Source of the DNA: Chara braunii
Taxonomy: Eukaryota; Streptophyta; Charophyceae; Charales; Characeae
Length of the DNA: 48,324 bases
Direction: 5' to 3'
Assembly (NCBI GenBank): GCA_003427395.1
Contig: BFEA01000481.1
Location: forward strand, 421,408-469,731
Shown: in pieces, positions 11,025-21,728 of the stretch
How positions within the stretch are numbered: the first letter of the stretch is position 1
How the letters are laid out: every line of letters begins with the position of its first letter
Program-made: the position numbers and the translations under genes
Notes under the pieces: model-generated
What the model saw: only the letters and a program-made list of their open reading frames with translations
Database searches by the model: none
Told to the model about the DNA's origin: nothing

Positions 11025-11471
11025 TTGGACCCCACTCGAAAAACCTTGGAAAAGTGCGTTATTTTGGAAATCGTGGAAAGGATACTTTTCCATCGATGAA
11101 ACGCGGGGACCCCACCAGAGAGGCTGGAAAAGGCCTGGAAAAGCGATTTCTTCCAGACTTTTCCAAGCTTGTGCCGTCGTTGTGGACCAGCGAACTCCGT
11201 TGGGGTGGTATGGGCGCCCACGACGTCGGACTCCGGAGGTGTGGGTGGCGGCGTGTGGCCGCTGGAACGTAAGGTGCCACCTACCGGCCACTCCATGGAC
11301 CCGGGTCGTGCAAGGAAGTTTTCCAGACTTTTCCCGCCCGCCCCCCCTACCCAGTCCGTTTGCCACAAAATAGTGCCATCAACTACGAAAAATGACACAT
11401 TTCGGACCGAAACCACATGTGGAAACGTCAAAGTGCCATCTTCCAAGAACACTTTTCCAGACTGTGGGGTC
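11021..11471. mobile_element. Short TIR element (MITE-like), about 450 bp
   Basis: It starts AGGGTTGGACCCCACT and ends with GTGGGGTC, the inverse of its start; the last bases of the right TIR are missing where LTR1 begins at 11473. It holds many short TTTTCCA and TGGAAAA tracts and no gene. A related right end, GTGGGGTCCAGCCT, lies at 35198-35211 beyond LTR3. The family could be a non-autonomous DNA transposon; I did not find a convincing target duplication. Confidence 0.45.
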
Positions 11472-12265
11472 GTGTGACGAACCACTTTCTATAGCACGCG
11501 ACTTTCTGCGCGATTGCAATGAGGGGTCCTAAGCTGGGAAGGTTGGGCCAATTACGGGAGATCAGGATCGGTGGGAAATTGCATCAGTACCCTCGCTTCT
11601 TCGTCTTTTTCGTCATCTCCTTTTTCGATGGTGGGGTTCGGAACTGGGCGTGTCCTGGGACGGTTGATTGACTGGTCGGTTGAATGGCTGGCGCGCTGTC
11701 ATGCGCGCAATTAAAAACAATTACTTTTGACGTCGTTTCTTTTGTTCGGTTTTGGAATTTGGGCGCGAACATTGCGCGGGAATTTGCTTCGTTCCTTTTG
11801 AATTTCTTTTTCAATCATTTTTCGAATTTTGTTGAGCCCCGATGGCTCTCGGAATTTCGGACTTTCTTTCCGGAACTTGTGCTTTTTGCTTTTTCGCATT
11901 AGATAGGAGTTTAGGAATTTTGTAATTAGGACTTTCTTTTGCCGTGCGGCGCCTTTTGCTTACGCGCTTCTTTATGCGGCTGCAACGAAATTCTGATTAG
12001 TCGGCGCCTTTAATCGGGTATGTAACTGTAATTTTGGGCTGGCGCCATTGTAACTCTATCTTTCTTCTTGTGCTTCGTCTTTCCCGCCCTTCTTCTCTTT
12101 CTTTTATTGCGTTTTTGGTAGCCACGGTCTGCATGATCGGATCGATGCGTGGAGAGTGGCTACGTCCCCCACGCCCCGGCCCGGTGATGCAGAATCCAGG
12201 CGCTCCCTCTCTAATCTTCTTTCTAAATCCTTGTAATTATGTGTTCTTCACGCATGCATGCACGC

Positions 12266-12272
12266 TATAAAT
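12266..12272 (+). promoter_or_regulatory. TATA box in LTR1
   Basis: TATAAAT follows GCATGCATGCACGC. A second candidate, TATATAAA, lies at 12586-12593 and is present in LTR2 and LTR3 but degenerate in copy A. Start sites about 30 bp downstream of either would place the LTR ORF in the transcript leader. Confidence 0.55.
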
Positions 12273-13207
12273 TCCGGCTGCGCAATTGGTTAGCTCTCTT
12301 AACCAGCTGTTGGAAGCTCGGGGTTGCGCGATCAGAGAGGGTCAGCACACGAGCGAAGTAAGAGGTGAGTAGAGCAGGAGTCGGGCGACCCGACGAGCTG
12401 GTGCCAAACGCGCGGGGTTGACGCAGGCCACAACGAACTGTGGGCGTGGGTGAACCTGACGGGTGCGGGAGGACTAAGCGGGGTGACGACTTCGTGGGTT
12501 GGTGCGCGATGACGGACTTTCCACATCGGAGAAGGAGAGAGAGGAAGAGGGAGTTGAGGTTGATGCTCATTTTCTGAAACTCGTGTATATAAATTTTGAT
12601 TTCGGCTCCGGCTGATTTGCCCGTTTTCTGTTTTTCGGAATCAGGACTTGGGTTTTTGCTCACACTTGTTTTTGCGATTTTCATCTCAGATGCGTTGTGT
12701 GTCGCTGAATGAATGAATGTATGGATGATGTCATGTTTGGTTATTTGATTTCCTATCGGATCCTTACCTTTGCCTTTGTTTACTGCATTTGATGCACTCG
12801 TGAGTAGGATAGGAATTTTGCGCAATCGGTAATCCTGTTCTCGTTTTTACTCGTCTTTTGATTAAGCTGTTGTGGGTGTTGCATCTTGCATGCTCGAAAA
12901 TTATGGAGTGATTAGACAATCGGATGTCTGGCCCAGCGGACTCCGCGCGAGGACGTGTGTAAGCACGACTTGATTTGCGCCTTTACAGGTGCCCCCGTGT
13001 GTCGATCCGTCAGTTCCAAAAAGAACCATCGGTTGCACAAATAATGACTGATTGGATACAGCCATCCGGGGTCTGCGACAGGGCAATCATCCCAGGCGAA
13101 CACACGTAAGCGCGACTCGATTCGCACAAGCCTGCACGTGCTCACACAGGGTGATCGCAATCGGCACAGACCCGCCCTTAGGCATCTCGTAGCTCTGCGA
13201 TGACATA

Positions 13208-13693
13208 ATGACACGCTCAGAGAGCTCGGAGTCGTTGTTGTACGACCCAGTCTACTTCACCCCTTGGATAGACGAAATCCTCCGACAAAGATACCCTTGC
13301 CTAACCGAGAACCGACTGTGTCCTAAGGAGTTTCACTGCGCCACCACTAGCGACCCCCGATGCTCTGATTTCCCCACTCAGGACCACACCCACTACTTCA
13401 CTCACCCCGACTTTGTCGTTATCTCCACCAACTTCTCTCCCTTCCACCTTCTTCTCCCGTATCACCAACTCAGCGTCGTCCCGTGGAAGGCCATAGCCCC
13501 CTACTTGCCCAGTATACCCTGCGGAAATTGTCGACGACGCGGCAATCAGAGGACCCCGGAATTTCGGACGCGCGACGACCGTCCACACGTGGCAACTTTC
13601 GACGGCCTGACTCATCGGAACCCCTCCCACCCCGAAGGGACCTTCCCGCAAACCGCCGTCCTCGGAACCAATGGCTCGCTTGACCTTGAGTGA
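13208..13693 (+). CDS. LTR-embedded ORF in LTR1, 161 residues
   Basis: It starts MTRSESSESLLYDP and keeps the conserved features: RYPC, NRLCP, DPRCSDFP, YFTHPDFVVI, YHQLSVVPW and CGNC. After residue about 118 the frame diverges from the Arg/Pro-rich tail seen in copy A; that tail is readable in another frame (13483-13683), so a small indel altered the C-terminus. It is 267 bp upstream of the Gag start. Function unknown. Confidence 0.5.
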   Translation: MTRSESSESLLYDPVYFTPWIDEILRQRYPCLTENRLCPKEFHCATTSDPRCSDFPTQDHTHYFTHPDFVVISTNFSPFHLLLPYHQLSVVPWKAIAPYLPSIPCGNCRRRGNQRTPEFRTRDDRPHVATFDGLTHRNPSHPEGTFPQTAVLGTNGSLDLE

Positions 13694-13899
13694 CCCGCGC
13701 ATGCCATCTGCCTTATGACCAGAGGCGGTCCGCCCTCTCCGCGAAATTGCACTCGTGCCCCCGAAAAACTCTGCCACAGGAGATCTCAGTTTTGACCCGG
13801 GACTTCACCCCCACTTTCACAAAAATCGTTGGCTCACCCCTTTTCGCACTTCCAGGCCCACATCCTACTCCGATCAGGAAGTCGCATAGGGCGTGAGGT

Positions 13900-13911
13900 T
13901 GGTATCGGAGC
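13900..13911 (+). other. Primer binding site, copy B
   Basis: TGGTATCGGAGC, one mismatch to the plant initiator tRNA-Met primer site, directly after LTR1. Confidence 0.88.
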
Positions 13912-13959
13912 CCGACACGTGGTCGGGTTTTAGGATTAATAGCACGCTAATTGGGCGAT

Positions 13960-16570
13960 CTGGCTAACCGAGGGCGACCTCGACCCCGGAATGCACATAG
14001 ATGCGACCCCGTCATCACCCGAAGTAGATCAGCTAATCGACGGGCAACCAACATGAACGCTAATGCACATAATCCGAATCCGTTGCAGAATGTTAATCAA
14101 CTAAATCCTAATCAACCCGCCCCACGAGCACGGGCTCCCATGACGCCACCTGATCTTTATCTGTTCGACCCTGCACATTATCTTGCAAGAGCATGGTTGG
14201 CCACGCTCCGAGCACAATAGTATGACGATAACGAAGCTCAGGTAAACATTCATGCTCGATTAGGAGGAGACGCTCATCACTGGTTTAGTACCTATGTATG
14301 GGTAGATCTTCCGACTGACGAACGGGATTTTCTGAATCGATTTGATTATGTTCATCCAGAGCAAGCACTGTACATGATCAAGGACCGGGTGCAAAAACCT
14401 CTCGAATCTATCGCAGAATATCGAAACCGGTTCTATCGAATGTTTGTAAAAACTAAGCGAGGCGAGCAAGTCGGGAGAGATTTGTTTATTGATGGGCTTC
14501 ATAGCCGAACGATAAGGGCGAAGCTGCGGAAGCAGTTTTCCCCCATCAATCATACTGGCACGCTGCAACAGATCATAGCCGCTGCAGAGGAGATGGAACG
14601 AAAGTTCGCGGCAAATTTCCTGGAAGGAGAAGACTATCCCAAGGAAGGAGATTCCTCTGAGCTCGCAAGGGCAAGAGCTGAGTTGGCCGCATTGCAGAAC
14701 AAGTTCGATAATATGGGATTTGTGTCTGGCGCGGTCACCTATTTGGAACAGATAGCCCCTAAACGACCCGCCCCGAGTGTAATCACGAGTGTCCTCGTTC
14801 CTGTGATACCAGCACCTGTAATGACGGCACCCCCACCACCGATTGAGAACCCGGTAAGGACAAATGAGTCTACTGCTATTTTTGAGCTATTCAAAACGTT
14901 AATTAGCCTAATCCAGGAAAGCAAAAAAGAACAGCGAGAGCATAATGCTTCGGTTAGAAGCCATGATGAGAAACATGCGGCCCATCGCGGTGCGTTCCCC
15001 TCCAATGCAACAAGGGTTAGCCCCGGCGCCAGCTCTCGGAGGAGCCGCAACCAATCTAAACGTTTGCTATGCATGCCATCAACTAGGGCATCTAGCCCGT
15101 GATTGCCCCCACCGGCCCCCACAAAAACGGGTCGGAGTTGCACCGATGGCAGCGGCTCCCATCGCTAACGACCCTGGACGAGTAGGGGCCCTGATGGAAT
15201 AAATGGAAAGGGTGAGAAGTGCGTTAGCAACCACGGAAGAGGCTGTTGAGCTCATCCCGTTAGATCTGTACGTATCGCTTGGTAATCCTAGGCTTGGAAT
15301 GATTAGAACGATTAGGCCGGCGCCGGAACAGAAAGAAGTGGCGGAGTGGCGACCTTCTCCAGGAGAAATGGAGTCGGGAGGACCCACCTTCGTCACTGGG
15401 GAAATCGATGTGCTCAACATTATCCGAGCCTTCGATCATCGGATTCCACTTCCGATCGGCCATCTGCTCTCGATCTCTGAACAAGCTAATGAGCGAATGC
15501 TACAGCACTGTAAGGCGAATCATAAACAATTCGCCCTCGCCCGAACAACAAACATGAAGGCTAAAAGCCCCACGCTAGAAGAAAATACGGCTGGCACGCC
15601 GGATCCAATACGAGTAGGACAAATACAGAAAGACGGTCATTTTCTACGGATTAAACCCATCCCCTGGAAATCTGCGGAATGCGACATCGAAATATGGGGA
15701 ATTCCATACAATGCAATCATTGATTCGGGAGCTGCTATTTTGGTTATTTCGCTGCGAGTAGTTGAGAGGGCGAGAAGAAAAAACGATTTGATCATGCTTA
15801 CAGAAAAGGATCAACTCGTTTCGGCAGACGAAGAAAAGATTAAAACGGTGGGAAGAATGACCAATGTCGCTTTCCGATTGGGAAAGGTGCATGCACTGGG
15901 AGATGTCGTGATATTAGACATAAACACATACGATGTTCTTTTCAGTCTTCCCGCTCTTGTGGCATTACGAGCAAATTTGGATTTTGAGCGACGGTCAATC
16001 ATCCTCCGAAATACGGAAGGAAAACCCTATGTTGTACCTATGAGACTGACTGTTCGTACTACCATCAACGCAGTCCCGCGAGTTTCGCCGATGATAGTGG
16101 GAACTCTTCGTATGATCACCTGGGAAGACTCCGCAGACGATGAGCCATCATCGAGGGATGCGGATAGCAGTGACAAAAATGATCCAGAAATTCTGAAGCT
16201 AGCACGACATCGTATTTATTACCCTCCGCCCAGAACGATCGCCAGAACGATGCATCTAACAAGTCGGAACATCCAAAGGACCAAAGCAATGATTTTGGGT
16301 GAACCCCTCGTACAGATTTCGAGGATGGTCGATTCTTTGAAACCCCCTCAAACCTTGTACGAAGGAATTTCCCCTCTCCTCGCCCGATACAACGACAAGA
16401 AGCACTACTGCGATATCACAGATCTACCGAAGTCCCTCTTGACACCCGCAAAGGAAGTACGACTGTTATGTCTAGGGGCGGAGGCCAGTTCATTGGAACC
16501 CCCTGGGCGTCTCGAGGTTGAATCAGATCAGCTAGGAGTAAAGATTGCAACTAAAACCGTACCATGGTAG
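13960..16570 (+). pseudogene. Gag and protease, copy B
   Basis: The Gag start ATG has become CTG (13960-13962). The frame carries a TAG at 14218-14220 where copy C has CAG, a one-base insertion near 14948, and a TAA at 15200-15202 where copy C has GAA. It encodes the Gag core, an intact zinc knuckle CYACHQLGHLARDC, a conserved linker, and the only intact protease active site of the three copies, AIIDSGAA (DSGA). From 15203 the frame is open through the protease to VPW and TAG (16568-16570). The protease would cut the polyprotein during particle maturation. Confidence 0.9.
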
Positions 16571-17460
16571 AATATCTGCGATGGGATCACCCCGGAAGGA
16601 CACATGGTCATCCGGGAGGAAGATGCCCAGATGATGGCCACGGTGTTCTCCTGGCCATCAGACCATTCGTTTATCTCGGCGCCACTGCCTGATGTGGCGA
16701 AACAAGCATGCACGAAGCAGATCGACGTACGAATCAAGGACCAACTTTTTGAGTTACACGTGCCACAGTACGTACCTGATGAGATTCATCGTTTGATTGC
16801 GGACATTCTGACGGAGTATCAGGGAGCGATTAGTGTTACAGACACTGACATCGGCTTGTCGTTGGTCATCCAACACGAAATTCAGACGGGAACTTATTCC
16901 CCCATCCACTGCAAGCCCTACCGATACTCCCTGATAGAACGAAAAAAGGTTCTCGAACGAATTCGGGAACTCGAAGCAAGCAGGTGGATCGAACTCGCCA
17001 TAGGACCATGGTCGTTTTCAGTAGTATTAGTGCCAAAGAAAAATGAATCAATCCCCATATGCATCGATTATCGCAAAATAAATGAAATCACAATTAAAGA
17101 TGTGTATCCCCTCCCCCGGATTGATGATTTGCTGGATGCGATTGGATGCGCTAATTATTTTAGTAAGTTTGATATTCGGCATTACTTCCATCACATTCCG
17201 GTTAAGGAGGAAGATAGGCCGAAGATAGCCTTCGTGTTGTTTGAGGGCACGTGGCAGTGGGTTCGGTGTCCGATGGGGATCTGCATGCGCCTACCACATG
17301 TCAGCGAGCGATGAACATGATGTTCCAGAACTTCGTCAACAAGACACGGCTAAGCAGGGAATGATCAACTTCTGCGTGATCGTATACATGGACGATATCC
17401 TTGTCTACTCAGAGACCTATCACGGACATGCCCAACACGTTGAATGGACGTTGGGAGCGC
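16571..17460 (+). pseudogene. Reverse transcriptase, copy B (RNase H lost)
   Basis: In frame with the protease after the TAG. It has the N-terminal RT region, IDYRKINEITIKDVYPLPRI and YFSKFDI. A one-base deletion near 17290 shifts the frame before YMDDILVYS, which is still encoded. Just after that motif, the thumb, connection and all of RNase H (about 0.8 kb in copy C, roughly 27750-28560) are replaced by the rearranged segment that follows. Confidence 0.88.
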
Positions 17461-17727
17461 TGAGGAAATTCAACGTGTTGGGCATGTCCGTTGAATGGAC
17501 GTTGGCACCTATCACGAACATGCCCAACACGTTGAATGAACGATATCACGTGTTGGGCATGTCTGTGCTAAAATAGAGGAAATAGTTCGTCATCGAATTG
17601 CAGAAATTGATCATTCCCTGAGTTAGCCGTGTTGGGCATTCCCGCGTGGCAAGAAGCAGACCGGTGGCAATGGGTGACAAAGTGGCAGTTCTCCCACGTG
17701 GCAAGAAGCAGACCGGTGGCAATGGGT
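17428..17727. repeat. Patchwork of inverted and direct repeats replacing RNase H
   Basis: ATGCCCAACACGTTGAAT occurs at 17428-17445 and 17520-17537, its exact inverse at 17468-17485, and partial inverses at 17547-17560 and 17628-17639. Bases 17601-17632 are an inverted copy of RT sequence (compare 17345-17375), and about 17569-17590 resembles inverted RNase H sequence. A 31-bp block is directly duplicated at 17645-17675 and 17697-17727. This is typical of templated filler DNA from repeated template switching during break repair. Confidence 0.75.
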
Positions 17728-19447
17728 AACGAAGGTAACCTAACTACCCCTCTTTCGGGAATCTCCTCTTCATCTCTTTTCTCCCTGCCTGATAAATTTT
17801 GCTATTTTTTCGAAGCAATTTCTCACGTATATTTAGTCCCCATGCGTCCTAACGGGGAAGGCTATGTGGAATGGGTAGATTGTCGACATTGTGTTGCACG
17901 AGCCCATGGCTCATGCATCCAATATTGAAATGATAGTAAACCGTGGCTATGCCCCTTGTGTCGGGTTGACAAGATCCCGACCGAGGCTCGCTTTTTGGAT
18001 GCCACGTCAGGAGGATTGGAGAAGACCCGGAAGTTTAGCAGGGCCGAAGTATGAACCGACATCGCTTGATTGCCACCTTAGTGGGTAACCCCCTCCAGGA
18101 TTTCACCAAGGAAGATCGGAGGAGGGCTAATGAAAGGGCTCGGGATTACCAATGGATAGAGGGTAGGTTAGAAAAACGGAAAACAGACGGCAGTGGGATT
18201 TGGATGATCGTACCGCATCTGTTCATGAGGTACGACTGGGTGAAGACAGCACACGAAGAAACGGCTGCCCATTTTGCCGTACGGATTACGGAGTCGTTCA
18301 TCGACAAAAACGAATGGTATTGGCCCAATATTCAGGATGATGTGAAATTCATCGTCGCAAACTGTCAAGTCTGCGTTGCTGACAAGGCGCCGATCTAGCC
18401 GCCAAGATCGATAGGACCAACGGTAGTTGAGCGGCCGTTCAAAAGGGTGAGTATGGATACTACCGATATCGTGGTACCCCCTGGTCCTAATAGTTGTGAA
18501 TATTCAGTCCTGTTGGTATTTGTCGACCACTTTTCGAAATGGATCGAGGCCTACCCATGTCGCACGCGACAAGCCGCCGAAATCGCGCGGTATGTTAACC
18601 GTTTTCTCGGGATGCACCAGGATACGGAACAAATCCTGACCGATAACGGGACAGAAAAAGAGGGGAAGTATTAAGAAACTTGGTCATACACGGTGTCGCT
18701 GTGCGGAATACCGCGCCCCATATGTCACAATCCAATGGACGAGTAGAAAACACAAATAGGGTGATAAAGACAGCGCTGCGACGAAACATCGCGGCTAGGG
18801 ATCCGAGGCCCTGGCTCGATATCGTCGACCACATCCTAGCGGTCCATCGTGGAACGCCCCATGAATCGATGGGCGTGAGCCCCTTCCAATTAAGGACCAA
18901 TAGCGTCGCTTGCGTTCCGATACCAAGCCTCCCTGACGAATCAACGCTCAACCGCCGGCCCACAAGGGCCACGACATGGGACAAGGCCAAGCGACACTTA
19001 GAGTTAATGGAATGGTCCCTCCCAAGGCTTAGCCCGAAAACGCTAGAAAATGACCGAGTTGGCCCACGGCCGACAGGTCCGAAGCTACGAGGCCGGAAAC
19101 GGGAACGCAGGTCCACGGCCCCAGTACAAATCGGGGACATCGTGCAGGTGAGGAAATGAGCTCGCCAGGGTAAACTAGCGCCACGATTCTTCGGGTGATT
19201 CCGCGTGATTGAACTCGGACCAAACGGTGTGAACACCGTTCCGCTTGCGCCTGAGGTCTCCGGCAGCCGATCGGCTCGTCCGATCATCCGCCACGTGTCC
19301 TACCTTCGCCCCCTTCCTTCTTCCCCATCTTCGCCTTCGTTTAATTCCTCCTCCACTGCGGAAGAGGACGACGACTGCTTATCGTCGGTCTCTTCGTCTC
19401 CTTCTCGTTCTCTTTCTGTTACTCTGTCCCCGTCGCCATCGCCATGA
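17722..19447 (+). pseudogene. PHD-like module plus integrase, copy B
   Basis: The proposed ATG is at 17722; the duplicated block also keeps ATGGGTGA just upstream. The order is PHD-like module (17800-17961), HHCC (HEETAAH and C-x2-C), integrase core with MDTTDI and LTDNG, VENTNR with the catalytic Glu, and a GPY/F-like end. It is broken by a TGA at 17926-17928, TAG at 18396-18398 (CAG in copy C), a deletion near 18655 just after the second Asp, TGA at 19157-19159 and TGA at 19196-19198 (CGA in copy C). The Ser/Pro-rich tail ends in the ATGA shared with ORF A. Confidence 0.85.
17800..17961 (+). other. PHD-finger-like zinc module, copy B
   Basis: Same 162-base module as in copy C. The second Cys is Phe here (C-Y-F-F), and a TGA interrupts it where copy C has CGA. 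The second half is intact: WVDC, x2-C, x4-H-x2-C, WLC, x2-C. Both conserved Trp residues are encoded here, whereas copy C has TGA in both places. Confidence 0.65.
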
Positions 19448-19926
19448 GTTTTCTTACAGAGCGAGCTCTCGGCGATCCTCTGCTGGTGCCACGGTGTTAC
19501 ATCTCGGCGATTCAACAAGTTCATCACCCGCGGCTCAACCCGGACCTTCGGCGACTTGCGCAGTTCTTCTGTACCCAGGGAGTGTATGCAGCCGCCGAGT
19601 TTCGCTTTGCACGCAGTCCCCGGGCGGTTGTTTTAGCAGAGGCGGTAGCAGTTCATCGGCGATTGGCTCCTGGAATCAGCCACGTGTCTACGGTGGTCGC
19701 CTTCAGTGGCGACATCAGCATCATCAGCCCGCCGCGGCATACGGTTATCAAGACAACGCTTCAGCTGTGGGCGCAACGGTTGGCGTCAGAGTGGAATCGC
19801 TGGCTCACGCCCCACGGTGATAATCATTTCCCTACGGACGGCATCGACCTCGAAGGGATCCGAGCTTTCCAGCACGAGCCGGCGGTGGTGCTCCCTGAAC
19901 TCATTCCCTTCCCCGGTCTTCAATGA
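19444..19926 (+). CDS. ORF A, copy B, intact 160-residue accessory ORF
   Basis: It starts MSFLTERALGDPLLVPR and overlaps the integrase-frame stop as ATGA; its own stop overlaps ORF B as ATGA. No domain is recognised. It is fully open, while neighbouring frames in the same copy carry several stops. It is rich in hydrophobic and aromatic residues with no clear signal peptide or membrane anchor, so I do not call it an envelope protein. Confidence 0.7.
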   Translation: MSFLTERALGDPLLVPRCYISAIQQVHHPRLNPDLRRLAQFFCTQGVYAAAEFRFARSPRAVVLAEAVAVHRRLAPGISHVSTVVAFSGDISIISPPRHTVIKTTLQLWAQRLASEWNRWLTPHGDNHFPTDGIDLEGIRAFQHEPAVVLPELIPFPGLQ

Positions 19927-21010
19927 ACCCATCCCCAATCTCCACTTTCGACCTCCCCTCCTTCTTTCCCACCTTCTGGCAGTTCCGAGTCCATCCACAC
20001 CTGTCCTTTTGTCTAGAATCACTCGCTGTCCCCCTCCTCGATCCCCAACAGTGGAGGAGTTAGGGAGAACACTTCGCCGAGCTGTCGGTGGTCTGGTCGA
20101 AGTAAAGGTCACGTGGACACGGCACCGAGATCACCGTCAGTGGGCCGAGTACCTTGAGCTGCTCATCATCCAGGCGTGGCAAACAGGAGTGGAGGGCGAT
20201 CTGCTCGGATTCCTCTTCGGATTGGTGCGGCCCGATCATCGTCAACTGATCGTGCACGAGTTAACGGTCCCCCTTGCGCAGCTGGCCGACGATCTCCCAC
20301 TTGAGATCGTCTCGCAGATCGACGACAGCCCAGTCCCGCACGTTCTCACACGGACCATTTCGCCATATCTTCAGTGGTTGGCGTGCTTGGAGGAACCGGA
20401 AAGCGGCCGCAACCCACTGTCACGGCGCGATTATCTGGAGCCGCACGAGATAGTCGACCTCGTCTTCTTTCGAAATCAGACGGCTTCCGAGAACGAGGAG
20501 GTAGAGATTGAAGCGGAAGAAGAAAGCTCGAAAGAAGAAGAAGTTGAAAAAGAGACCGACGAGGAAGAAACTCCCGAAGAGGGGAGTTACAGTGAGCACA
20601 GCGGAGGGGAGCAAAGTGAGGACGAGGAGGAAGAAGAACAAAGCGACGACGAAGAAGAAGAAGATCAAGAGGAACTGGAAGAGTCGGAGTGGGAAGCATT
20701 CGAGGAGGAAGTGCCTGACGAGGCTCAAGCAAGGGCCCGGGCGCAGAAGAGGAAATAGATTGCGGTCGGGAAGCGACAGTTGGAATTCGCCAGCACAGCC
20801 AGTCAGCCGCGCACCGACGATCCGACCCGAGATCCGGAGCCACCTAAGCCCGAGGATGGAGAGACAGCTGCCGAGATTTCGGCTGCACCGGCAAGGCGGC
20901 GACGAAGCCGATCCCCCTCCCCCTCCGCCACAGACCGCCCACCAACTCGTCCACGTACCGATGCGGGGCATCGGGCTTCGCCCCCAGTCGTTATCCCATC
21001 GTCCCCTTGA
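19923..21010 (+). pseudogene. ORF B, copy B (stops and frameshift)
   Basis: The ATG (19923) overlaps the ORF A stop. The N-terminal segment runs to a TAG at 20061-20063, also present in copy C but TGG in copy A. A one-base deletion near 20092 then shifts the frame; the body continues with YLELLIIQAW, AQLADDLPLEIV and PYLQW, and a long acidic tail of Glu/Asp runs (about 20500-20720). A TAG at 20756-20758 precedes a final basic, Ser/Arg/Pro-rich segment ending at 21010. The acidic tail resembles chromatin-protein tails, but this is composition only. Confidence 0.6.
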
Positions 21011-21491
21011 CCACCTCTCTTTCCACCAGATTACCACTCACGTCACCTTCCCCGACAATCCCTTCCCCATCGATACCTTCCGCTTTTTCTACACTACCCG
21101 CCTCGCTGTCACTGTTCATCCCCACCCTTCCACCCGATGCGCCCTCCCTGTCTTTTGCCTCCATATCCTTTTCCTTAGTGCCTCGTGGCGAGGCCACAAT
21201 ATGATCGAGGTATACTGCATGATTACGGGGACTATCCCCGCATGCGAGAACCACGATCACTTCCGCGCGGCCCTTTTCCAAACCTTTACCACCCTCTACC
21301 CTGATTACCTCAGGTCTCTCCCTCACACTGGCAACCGATTCCCCCGCTTTCACCGGATCGTTCGCTATCAGGATCCCGGAGACGGTAGCCGGAATGGAGA
21401 GCTTCCTTCCCCTGCTACCTATCGACCCTCCCCCTCGCCATCCCTCCATGTACCGTCTTCCTTTTCCCCTCCCTGGCGCTCACTGATGTAG
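20856..21491 (+). pseudogene. ORF C, copy B (C-terminus frameshifted)
   Basis: The ATG lies inside the ORF B tail in another frame, an overlap of 155 bases. After a Pro-rich N-terminus comes a conserved body with FPDNPFPIDTFRFF, VHPHPSTR, a hydrophobic stretch near LPVFCLHILFL, and HFRAALFQTFTTLY. A two-base deletion after RYQ relative to copy C changes the last roughly 40 residues. No domain is recognised. One hydrophobic stretch of about 17 residues could be buried or membrane-associated; it is too weak to decide. Confidence 0.55.
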
Positions 21492-21728
21492 GACTGATGG
21501 GCAGGCGTCATGACAACGACACGTGTAGTCCCCTCCTTGGACTGTCAATGGCCCTCCCTGAGGAATTAGTAGTAGAGCTATGTTGCCATATTGGACGACG
21601 TCCACACTCATTCGAACGGTAAGTGGCATAGAGAGAAGAGCTCCACATGTCGGTCGATTAGAGAAATCGACACGTGTCAACAAGCAAGCAGGAGCTTGCT
21701 AATATTGGAACCCCCTAGGCATCACATA
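21492..21728 (+). other. 3' untranslated segment of copy B
   Basis: Non-coding between ORF C and LTR2. It holds the palindromes GACACGTGTC and GCAAGC/GCTTGC and a GTCGATT/AATCGAC hairpin, all also in copy C. No polypurine tract abuts LTR2; instead the near-palindrome TCACATATGTGA (21722-21733) straddles the junction. Confidence 0.6.

Larger units (their letters stand above)
11473..13899 (+). repeat. LTR1 (outer left LTR of the dimer)
   Basis: It begins TGTGACGAACC and ends next to the primer site; the last base may be shared with it. No canonical CA end is visible. Compared with LTR2 and LTR3 it lacks about 35 bp near 12570. It holds two TATA motifs (12266-12272 and 12586-12593) and the LTR ORF (13208-13693). 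Confidence 0.88.

Noticed and set aside
10840-11373. Frames spanning the N gap and poly-A tract
   Set aside because: They exist only because N and poly-A/poly-T (Lys/Phe) contain no stops.
20420-21037. Minus-strand hydrophobic frame over the ORF B/C region that looks like a membrane protein
   Set aside because: It is the reverse reading of Glu-rich codons (GAA/GAG give Phe/Leu/Ser); a similar mirror frame appears at 31309-31533.
19444-21491. Calling ORFs A-C an envelope gene
   Set aside because: The position fits, but there is no convincing signal peptide, furin-like site or C-terminal anchor in any copy.
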